Shown: piece by piece, positions 34,718-41,047 of the stretch
Layout: each line of letters opens with the position of its first letter
Position numbering within the stretch: the stretch's first letter is position 1
From: Methylobacterium sp. J-067
GTDB taxonomy: Bacteria; Pseudomonadota; Alphaproteobacteria; Rhizobiales; Beijerinckiaceae
Assembly: GCF_022829465.1 (NCBI RefSeq)
Contig: NZ_JAKSXZ010000027.1
Location: 28,184-92,183, forward strand
Length of the DNA stretch: 64,000 nt
Direction of reading: 5' to 3'
Program-made: the position numbers and the translations under genes
Notes under the pieces: model-generated
Seen by the model: only the letters and a program-made list of their open reading frames with translations
The model's database searches: none
What the model was told of the DNA's origin: nothing

Positions 34718-36448
34718 CTAGCGGACCAGCAAAGCCAGCAGCACGATCACCGCCACACCCAGGACCAGCGACAGGCCGCGCCAGAACAGGAGCGGGTCGC
34801 GCTCGATCAGCGGCACGCCCCGCGTCTCGGTGAAGGCCGGGTTCGGGTGGCGCAGGTCGTGGATGAACTCGGACAGCACCTCGTAGCGGCGCTGCGGGTC
34901 GGGATGCGTCGCCCGGCGCAAGGCGCCATCGACCCAGGCCGGCAGGAGGGGCCGGGCGTGGCGCGCGGAGACGTAGCGCAACCGCTTCTGCTTTTCGGCC
35001 GTGCGGGCGCGGGCGGCTTGGCCACCATAGGGCAGGCGGCCGGTGAGCATCTGGTAGGAGAGGATGCCGAGCGCGAAGATGTCCGAGCCCGGCGAGGGCG
35101 CGTAGCCCAGGAAGCATTCCGGCGCGGTGTATTGGATGGCGCCCTGGGGCAGGGCATCGTCCGTGCGTCCGCCCTCTTCCACGAGGGCGGCGACGCGGGT
35201 CGCGCCGAAATCGATGATCTGCACCGTGCCGGCCGCGTCGATCAGCACGTTCTCCGGCCGGAGGTCGCCATGGACCATCTCCCGGCGGTGGAAGGCCTGA
35301 AGGCCCCGCGCGATCTGCTCCACGATCCCGCGCACGCTTTCCAAATCAGGCTCGCTCCGGTCGGCCATCCACTGGGCGAGGGTGCTGCCCTCGACGAAGC
35401 GCATCACCGTGTAGAGGTGCCCGCGCGGGGTGCGGCCCTCATGTGCCTTGAGGACGTGCGGGCTGTCGAGCCGCCGGGCGATCCACTCCTCCATCATGAA
35501 GTGGCGTAGGTAGTCGCGGTCGCCGCGCAGTTCGAGGCCGGGCACCTTCAGGGCGACGCGCGCGCCGCTCTCGCGGTCGGTGGCGAGGTAGACATGGCCC
35601 CGTCCGCCCGCATGGAGCCGCCGCAGGATGTCGTAGCCCTCGAACTGCGTCGGCGGGTCGAGGAGGGGCGCGGGCGGCAGGTCGCCGACCTCGCCCATGA
35701 CCTCACCGGGCTCTCCGTCCGGCAGGCTATCCACCCGGACGATCAGTGCCGTCAGATTGTCACCGCTGCCTGCTTCGTAGGCAGCGTCCACGATCCGGCG
35801 GGCCGCGCCCTGCAAATCGTCTTCGGCCGCGTTCACGGCCTCGGCGATGTCGCGCGGCCGAAGGTGCTCGTGCACGCCATCGGTCGTGAGAATGAAGACG
35901 TCGCCGGCCTGCAGCGGCACCGTGGTGCACTCGATCTCGACATGGGCGTCGGCCCCGAGCGCCCGGCCGAGGTAGCTCTCCTGCGAGGAGATGACGACCC
36001 TATGGTCCTGGGTGATCTGTTCGAGGGAGCGGCCGGCGAGGCGGCAGAGGCGGCTGTCGCCGCAATGGAAGACGTGGGCGGTACGCGAGCGCAGGACGAG
36101 GGCGGTGAGCGTCGTCACGCAGCCCCGGTCGGAATCGCCGGGGGCCGCCGCCCGGCGGGTCTCGGCATGGAGCCAGGAATTGGTCGCGGCGAGCACGCGC
36201 TTGGCGGCGTTGCGCACGGTCCAGGAATCGGGGGTGGCGTAGTAGTCGGAGAGGAAGCTCTTGACGGCGGTCTCGCTCGCCATCGCGCCGAGCGCACTGC
36301 TGCTGATGCCGTCCGCGACGAGCGCCGCGATGCCCTTGAGCCTGAGGGCGGGGCCTTCCGGCACGAGGGCGCCGTGGAAGTCCTGGTTCTCGTCCTTGCG
36401 GCCGCGCTCGCTGTGCTGGCCGATCGTGACCGTCAGTGTCCGCGTCAT
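34718..36448 (-). CDS. Fused PP2C phosphatase / Ser-Thr protein kinase with C-terminal membrane anchor
   Basis: 576 residues. The N-terminal PP2C domain (about 1-240) has RKDENQDF, ALVADGIS, HCGDSRLCRL, LTTDGVHEHL and SGDNLTALIV metal-binding motifs. The kinase domain (about 270-530) has the Gly-loop LHAGGRGHVYLA, VALKVPG lysine, catalytic loop HGDLRPENVLI, IIDFGATR and TAPECF. The usual HRD arginine is Gly. A final hydrophobic helix (LSLVLGVAVIVLLALLV) anchors it. It starts 59 bases after the formate/nitrite channel gene. A similar kinase lies beside nitrate-assimilation genes in Pseudomonas, so control of nitrogen or one-carbon anion uptake is a reasonable inference. Confidence 0.93.
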   Translation of the reverse strand: MTRTLTVTIGQHSERGRKDENQDFHGALVPEGPALRLKGIAALVADGISSSALGAMASETAVKSFLSDYYATPDSWTVRNAAKRVLAATNSWLHAETRRAAAPGDSDRGCVTTLTALVLRSRTAHVFHCGDSRLCRLAGRSLEQITQDHRVVISSQESYLGRALGADAHVEIECTTVPLQAGDVFILTTDGVHEHLRPRDIAEAVNAAEDDLQGAARRIVDAAYEAGSGDNLTALIVRVDSLPDGEPGEVMGEVGDLPPAPLLDPPTQFEGYDILRRLHAGGRGHVYLATDRESGARVALKVPGLELRGDRDYLRHFMMEEWIARRLDSPHVLKAHEGRTPRGHLYTVMRFVEGSTLAQWMADRSEPDLESVRGIVEQIARGLQAFHRREMVHGDLRPENVLIDAAGTVQIIDFGATRVAALVEEGGRTDDALPQGAIQYTAPECFLGYAPSPGSDIFALGILSYQMLTGRLPYGGQAARARTAEKQKRLRYVSARHARPLLPAWVDGALRRATHPDPQRRYEVLSEFIHDLRHPNPAFTETRGVPLIERDPLLFWRGLSLVLGVAVIVLLALLVR

Positions 36449-36464
36449 CGCCCGACCGTGAGGC

Positions 36465-36491
36465 GGCGCCCCGGAAGTGGTCCGGGGCGCC
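36465..36491 (-). other. Intercistronic hairpin between channel and kinase genes
   Basis: A perfect 10-bp stem (36465-36474 with 36482-36491; GGCGCCCCGG, 7-base loop) between the channel stop and the kinase start, both on the minus strand. There is no T-run, so mRNA stabilisation or partial attenuation is likelier than full termination. Confidence 0.5.
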
Positions 36492-36507
36492 GTACTGCTG
36501 ACAACCC

Positions 36508-37353
36508 TTACGCGGCGAGGCGGCGGACGCCCTCGGCGGAGGCCGGGAGCGGGCGCTTCGGCGCCGTGCGCACATGGGTCGAGTAGAGGGTCAGGCCGGT
36601 GAAGGCGAGGCCGCCCACGAGGTTGCCGAGCACGGTCGGGATCTCGTTCCAGAGGAAGTAGTCCATGATGGAAAACTTCGCGCCGAGCATCAGGCCCGAC
36701 GGGAACAGGAACATGTTCACGACCGAGTGCTCGAAGGTCATGAAGAAGAACAGCATGATCGGCATCCACATGGCGATCACCTTGCCGCTCACGTGGGTCG
36801 AGATCATCGCGCCGACGACGCCGGTCGAGACCATCCAGTTGCAGAGCATCCCGCGCAGGAACAGCGTCATCCAGCCGCCGAAGCCGTGCGCGGCGTAGCC
36901 GAGGGTGCGCTTCTCGCCGATGTTCGAGATAAACTCGGCGGTCTTATCGGGCGGGCTGGTGAAGCCGTAGGTGAAGACGCAGGCCATCATGAAGGCCACG
37001 GTGAGCGCGCCGAGGAAGTTGCCGACGAAGACGAGACCCCAGTTGCGCAGCACGCCGCCGACGGTGACGCCGGGGCGCTTGTCGAGGAGAGCCAGCGGCG
37101 CCAGCACGAACACGCCGGTCAGAAGGTCGAAGCCCAGCAGGTAGAGCATGCAGAAGCCGACCGGGAAGAGGGCGGCGCCGACGATCGGCTGGCCGGTCTG
37201 CTGGGTGATCGTCACGGCGAAGACGGCGGCGAGCGCCAGGATCGCGCCGGCCATGTACGCGCGGATGAGGGTGTCGCGCGTCGACATGAAAACTTTCGCC
37301 TCGCCGGCATCGACCATTTTCACGGCGAATTCTGAAGGTGCCAGGTAAGCCAT
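36508..37353 (-). CDS. Formate/nitrite transporter family channel
   Basis: A 281-residue FNT (FocA/NirC) pentameric channel of the inner membrane. Features are PSEFAVKMVDAGEAKVFM at the N-terminus, the omega-loop region near VGAALFPVGFCMLYL, CNWMVSTGVV and the pore histidine in FEHSVVNMFLFPSG. The start has TAGGAGACACG upstream. Formate fits a methylotroph and nitrite fits the linked kinase context; sequence alone does not separate them. Confidence 0.94.
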   Translation of the reverse strand: MAYLAPSEFAVKMVDAGEAKVFMSTRDTLIRAYMAGAILALAAVFAVTITQQTGQPIVGAALFPVGFCMLYLLGFDLLTGVFVLAPLALLDKRPGVTVGGVLRNWGLVFVGNFLGALTVAFMMACVFTYGFTSPPDKTAEFISNIGEKRTLGYAAHGFGGWMTLFLRGMLCNWMVSTGVVGAMISTHVSGKVIAMWMPIMLFFFMTFEHSVVNMFLFPSGLMLGAKFSIMDYFLWNEIPTVLGNLVGGLAFTGLTLYSTHVRTAPKRPLPASAEGVRRLAA

Positions 37354-37675
37354 CGTGTCTCCTACTAAATCGTGTGCGATCGGCGGCGCTTCGGGGTCCC
37401 ATCGACGTTGACGGAGTGACCGAGCGACGGCCTGACCGGCCGCCTCCTGCCGTGATCGCCAGGCGCCGCCGGCCTCGAAGCAAGGAGCGAGCCCGTTTCC
37501 GGCACGGGATGCCGCAGGAAATACGTGTCGCGTTCATGCAACAGGAAGTGGCATGGGCCGCTGGCGGAGGACGATCCAAGGATCCCGGCAAAATTTGCCG
37601 GGAGGATCACAAACTTAACCCTTCGGTAACCATACCCGCCGTCAATGGTCCGGTAAGGACTGTTAACAGGCGGCC
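37354..37675. other. Intergenic region between divergent FNT channel and minC
   Basis: About 322 bases holding the start regions of two divergent transcripts. It includes an AT-richer stretch (37600-37670) just upstream of minC. No clear promoter pair, small gene or structured RNA was recognised. Confidence 0.5.
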
Positions 37676-38404
37676 ATGAGCGCAGCTTCACCAGAGCCGA
37701 TCATTCGAGAGCCCGCCGCTGCAGAGCCGCGGGTGACCCTCCGGCCGCTGAGCTTCCGCGGCCGGGTCTTCAAGGCTCTGGCGCTGACGCCGGAGCCCCC
37801 GGTCGGAGACTGGCTCGCCGGTCTCGACCTCGCGCTGAAGCGGTCGCCGACCCTGTTGAAGGGCCGGGCCCTGATCCTCGACCTCGCGGAACTGAAGCCG
37901 TCCCTGGATGATCTCCAGGGCCTGCTCGACGAGCTGCGCGGTCGCGACATCCGCGTCCTCGGCATCGAGGGGGCGGACCAAGCGGGCGAGGGCCTGCCGC
38001 CAATCCTCCTGCAGGGGCGCCCCGGCGCCTCCATCGAGGTTCCGGCCGTACCCGCCGAGCCCGAGCCGCTGCTCGTCACCTCGATCACCGTCGAGGGGTC
38101 GATCCGCTCCGGGCAGAGCATCGTCAACCCGACCGGGGACGTGACCGTGATGGGCCACGTCTCCTCCGGGGCCGAGGTTCTCGCCGGCGGCTCCATCCAC
38201 GTTTACGGCGCCCTGCGGGGGCGCGCCATCGCCGGCGCCGCCCGCAACCCACGCGCCCGAATCTACTGCCGCAAGTTCGAGCCCGAGCTGCTGGGGATCG
38301 ACCGCCTCGTGCGGACTGCGGAGGACATGGGATCGGCTCTGCGCGGCATGGCCGCTCAGGTCTGGCTCGATGGCGGCACCATGAAACTGGCTAAGCTGGA
38401 TTAA
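37676..38404 (+). CDS. minC: Septum site-determining protein MinC
   Basis: 242 residues. The N-terminal FtsZ-inhibiting domain (LSFRGRVFKALALTP, DWLAGLDLALKRSP, LILDLAELKPS) is joined by a Pro-rich linker to the C-terminal beta-helix with IRSGQSI (MinD contact), GDVTVMGHVSSGAEV, GGSIHVYGALRGRAIAG and YCRKFEPELLGI. AGGCGG precedes the ATG. It is the first gene of minC-minD-minE and blocks FtsZ rings near the poles together with MinD. Confidence 0.96.
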   Translation: MSAASPEPIIREPAAAEPRVTLRPLSFRGRVFKALALTPEPPVGDWLAGLDLALKRSPTLLKGRALILDLAELKPSLDDLQGLLDELRGRDIRVLGIEGADQAGEGLPPILLQGRPGASIEVPAVPAEPEPLLVTSITVEGSIRSGQSIVNPTGDVTVMGHVSSGAEVLAGGSIHVYGALRGRAIAGAARNPRARIYCRKFEPELLGIDRLVRTAEDMGSALRGMAAQVWLDGGTMKLAKLD

Positions 38405-38417
38405 GGGAGAGCGACGC

Positions 38418-39233
38418 GTGGCAAAGGTTCTCGTCGTCACATCGGGCAAGGGCGGCGTCGGCAAGACGACGACCACCGCTGCCCTCGGAGCGGCCCTCGC
38501 GCAGGGTGGCCAGAGCGTGTGCGTCGTCGATTTCGACGTCGGCCTGCGTAACCTCGACCTCGTCATGGGGGCCGAGCGCCGGGTGGTCTACGATCTCATC
38601 AACGTCGTGAACGGGGACGCCAAGCTCCCGCAGGCCCTCATCAAGGACAAGCGCCTCGAAGGTCTGCACCTGCTCCCGGCCTCTCAGACCCGCGACAAGG
38701 ATGCCCTGACCGACGAGGGCGTGGCCCGCGTCATGGACGAGCTTCGCGCGAAGTTCGACTGGGTGGTCTGCGACTCGCCGGCCGGCATCGAGCGCGGCGC
38801 CCAGCTCGCCATGCACCATGCCGACGTCGCCATCGTCGTCACGAACCCCGAGGTCTCCTCGGTGCGCGACTCCGACCGGATCATCGGCCTGCTCGACTCC
38901 AAGACGGCCAAGGCCGAGCGCGGCGAGGAGATGGAGAAGCACCTGATCCTCACCCGCTACGACCCGACCCGCGCCGACCGGGGCGACATGCTGAAGACCG
39001 AGGACGTGCTCGAGATCCTCTCGATCCCGCTGCTCGCGATCATCCCGGAAAGCCAGGAAGTGCTCCGCGCCTCCAACGTCGGCTGCCCTGTGACGCTCAA
39101 CAACCCCCTCTGCGCCCCGGCCCGCGCCTACGCCGACGCGGCCAAGCGGCTCCGGGGCGAGGACGTGCCGATGGTGCTCCCCACCGAGCGCAAGTCCTTC
39201 CTCGACAAGCTCTTCATGCGGAGGGCGGCATGA
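38418..39233 (+). CDS. minD: Septum site-determining ATPase MinD
   Basis: A 271-residue deviant Walker ATPase. The GTG start opens VLVVTSGKGGVGKTTTTAAL; other motifs are VVDFDVGLRNLDLVMG and DSPAGIERGAQLAMHHADV. The C-terminal amphipathic membrane-targeting helix is present (ERKSFLDKLFMRR). It lies 13 bases after minC and overlaps minE, and recruits MinC to the membrane while oscillating with MinE. Confidence 0.98.
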   Translation: MAKVLVVTSGKGGVGKTTTTAALGAALAQGGQSVCVVDFDVGLRNLDLVMGAERRVVYDLINVVNGDAKLPQALIKDKRLEGLHLLPASQTRDKDALTDEGVARVMDELRAKFDWVVCDSPAGIERGAQLAMHHADVAIVVTNPEVSSVRDSDRIIGLLDSKTAKAERGEEMEKHLILTRYDPTRADRGDMLKTEDVLEILSIPLLAIIPESQEVLRASNVGCPVTLNNPLCAPARAYADAAKRLRGEDVPMVLPTERKSFLDKLFMRRAA

Positions 39234-39550
39234 GCATCCTTGGGATCTTCCAGAAGCGCACGTCGAGCGCGGTCGCTCGCGACCGGCTCCAGCTGATCCT
39301 CGCCCATGAACGCGCCGAATCCGGTCGCCCGGACCTCGTGATCCAGCTCCGCGAGGAGATCCTGGCGGTGATCGCCAACCATGTCGCGGTGGAGCCCGAC
39401 AAGGTGAAGGTCACACTGGAGCGCGGCGCGGGTGTCTCGACGCTCGGCCTCGACATCGAGCTTCCCCTCGGTGCCTCGGCCAAGCTCGACGCGAAGCTCG
39501 CGAACAAGCTCGCCGAAGTCGCCAAGCAGAGCACGAAGAAGGCGGCATAA
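39230..39550 (+). CDS. minE: Cell division topological specificity factor MinE
   Basis: 106 residues; the ATG overlaps the minD stop (ATGA). The N-terminal membrane-binding part (MSILGIFQKRTSSAVAR) and anti-MinD helix (DRLQLILAHERAESGR) precede the dimerisation domain (LREEILAVIANHVAVEPDKV). A longer than usual Lys/Ala-rich C-terminus ends STKKAA. Confidence 0.97.
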   Translation: MSILGIFQKRTSSAVARDRLQLILAHERAESGRPDLVIQLREEILAVIANHVAVEPDKVKVTLERGAGVSTLGLDIELPLGASAKLDAKLANKLAEVAKQSTKKAA

Positions 39551-39560
39551 GCCTCCGCGC

Positions 39561-39583
39561 CCCCTCCCCTCGCGGGGGAGGGG
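39561..39583. terminator. GC-rich hairpin between convergent minE and P450
   Basis: A 9-bp stem CCCCTCCCC/GGGGAGGGG (39561-39569 with 39575-39583) lies between two convergent stops. It lacks a T-run, so the terminator call is tentative. Confidence 0.4.
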
Positions 39584-39585
39584 CG

Positions 39586-40998
39586 TCAATCGCGCGAATG
39601 CAGCCTGAAAGCCCCCGGGTTTTCGGGCTGCGTCGTCACGACCGCCGCCGGCAGGATCGGCGTGTCGTCGACCTTCTCGATGCGGAAGGCGGCGCAGAGG
39701 CGGGCGAGCGCCAGAACCGCCTCGCTCAGCGCGAATTGCGCGCCGATGCAGACGCGCGGACCCGCGCCGAACGGCAGGTAGCTGAACCGCGCCGGGGCCG
39801 GGCGGCCGGGCAGGAAGCGGTTTGGGTCGAACGCATCCGGATCGTCCCAGAGCTTGCGGTGCCGGTGCAGCACCCAGGGGCTGACGATGACGATGTCTTC
39901 CTTGCGGATCGCATGGCCCGCCGCCACGTCCGCCGCAAGCGCCCGCCGCACCACCACGAAGGCCGCCGGATAGAGCCGCAGCGTCTCGTCGATCACCGCG
40001 CGGGTCAGCTGCAGGCGTCCGTCCGCATGGCTGCCGGTCGGGTCGGTCAGGTCGGCCGCGCGCGCCTCGGCGGCGACGCGCTCCTGCACCTCAGGGAACA
40101 GCGCCAGCATGTAGCTCGCCCAGAACAGCGTGCCCGCCGTGGTCTCGTGGCCCGCGAGGATCATGGTCGCGACCTGATCGCGCAATTCGCGGAGGGTGAA
40201 CGGCTCCCCCGTCTCCGGGCTGCGCGCGGCGACCAGCAGGTCGAGGAGGTCGCCCCTATGGTTCGCGGCCTCTTCGGCGCGGGCCGCGATTAGGGAGTCG
40301 AGGAACGGGATCCAGCGCCGCCGGAAGCGGGCGCGGGGCCAATCGAGCGGCGCGGGCCAGCCCGGCGGCATCAGCACGTCGAGGACGTGCGGGCGGCCGA
40401 TCCGCTCGCTGTATTCCGCGATGAAGGCGCGCAGGGCCGGCCCCTGCCGGTCCATCCCCACGGAGAACATCGAGCGGCCGGCGATGTCGAGGGCCAGGCT
40501 GTGGAAGGCACCGAACAGGTCGATGGGCCCTTCCGCCGCCCGGGGGCGCAGGGCGGCGATCCCGTCGATCACCGCCCGGTCGATATGCGGCACGAGCCCG
40601 TCGATGGCGCGGGGCGTGAAGGCCGGGGCAAGCGTCCGCCGCTGGTGGCGCCACGCGGAACCCTCGCTGATGAGGAGCCCGTCGCCGAGGATCGGCCGGA
40701 GAATGCGCGTGGTGCCGACGGTGCGGGCGTAATTCGCTTGGTTCTCCACGAGGACGCGGCGGATCGCATCCGGGTCGCTGAAGATGAAGCTGGAGCGGCC
40801 GAGCAGCCCGCGACGGGTGACGGTTTCCTCGAAGGCGGCCTTGGGGAAGCCGATCAGGCCGTTGTCGCGGATCGAGCGCAGATAGGCCGGCAGGGAGAGG
40901 TCGCGCGCGGGCGGCTCCCGGCGCGGTGGCACCATCCGCGGCGCACGCTCGGCGGCCTCGCGGCCAGTGGGGGCGGCTTCCATCGGCATCGTGTCCAT
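39586..40998 (-). CDS. Cytochrome P450
   Basis: About 470 residues of a haem monooxygenase. The I-helix oxygen motif is AGHETTAG (about residue 275), the K-helix ExxR is ETLRLYP, and the haem-binding loop FGAGPRVCIG carries the Cys ligand near residue 420. The N-terminal region lacks a clear membrane anchor. The overall pattern resembles CYP4/CYP110-like bacterial fatty-acid or terpene hydroxylases, but the substrate is unknown. Redox partners are not adjacent. It starts 50 bases after the degenerate ABC protein on the same strand, suggesting co-transcription. Start codon uncertain (40998 or 40989). Confidence 0.93.
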   Translation of the reverse strand: MDTMPMEAAPTGREAAERAPRMVPPRREPPARDLSLPAYLRSIRDNGLIGFPKAAFEETVTRRGLLGRSSFIFSDPDAIRRVLVENQANYARTVGTTRILRPILGDGLLISEGSAWRHQRRTLAPAFTPRAIDGLVPHIDRAVIDGIAALRPRAAEGPIDLFGAFHSLALDIAGRSMFSVGMDRQGPALRAFIAEYSERIGRPHVLDVLMPPGWPAPLDWPRARFRRRWIPFLDSLIAARAEEAANHRGDLLDLLVAARSPETGEPFTLRELRDQVATMILAGHETTAGTLFWASYMLALFPEVQERVAAEARAADLTDPTGSHADGRLQLTRAVIDETLRLYPAAFVVVRRALAADVAAGHAIRKEDIVIVSPWVLHRHRKLWDDPDAFDPNRFLPGRPAPARFSYLPFGAGPRVCIGAQFALSEAVLALARLCAAFRIEKVDDTPILPAAVVTTQPENPGAFRLHSRD

Positions 40999-41047
40999 CA
41001 GGGCGAGGGTGATGGCTGAGGCGGGCGCGAGAGTAAACGCCCGCGAG

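Noticed and set aside
34673..35509. Plus-strand open frame opposite the kinase domain
   Set aside because: Antisense shadow of the kinase; composition is the usual Arg/Gly/Val-rich mirror pattern.
36465..36491. The channel-kinase hairpin as a full Rho-independent terminator
   Set aside because: There is no T-run on the minus strand after the stem, so it is listed only as an intercistronic hairpin.
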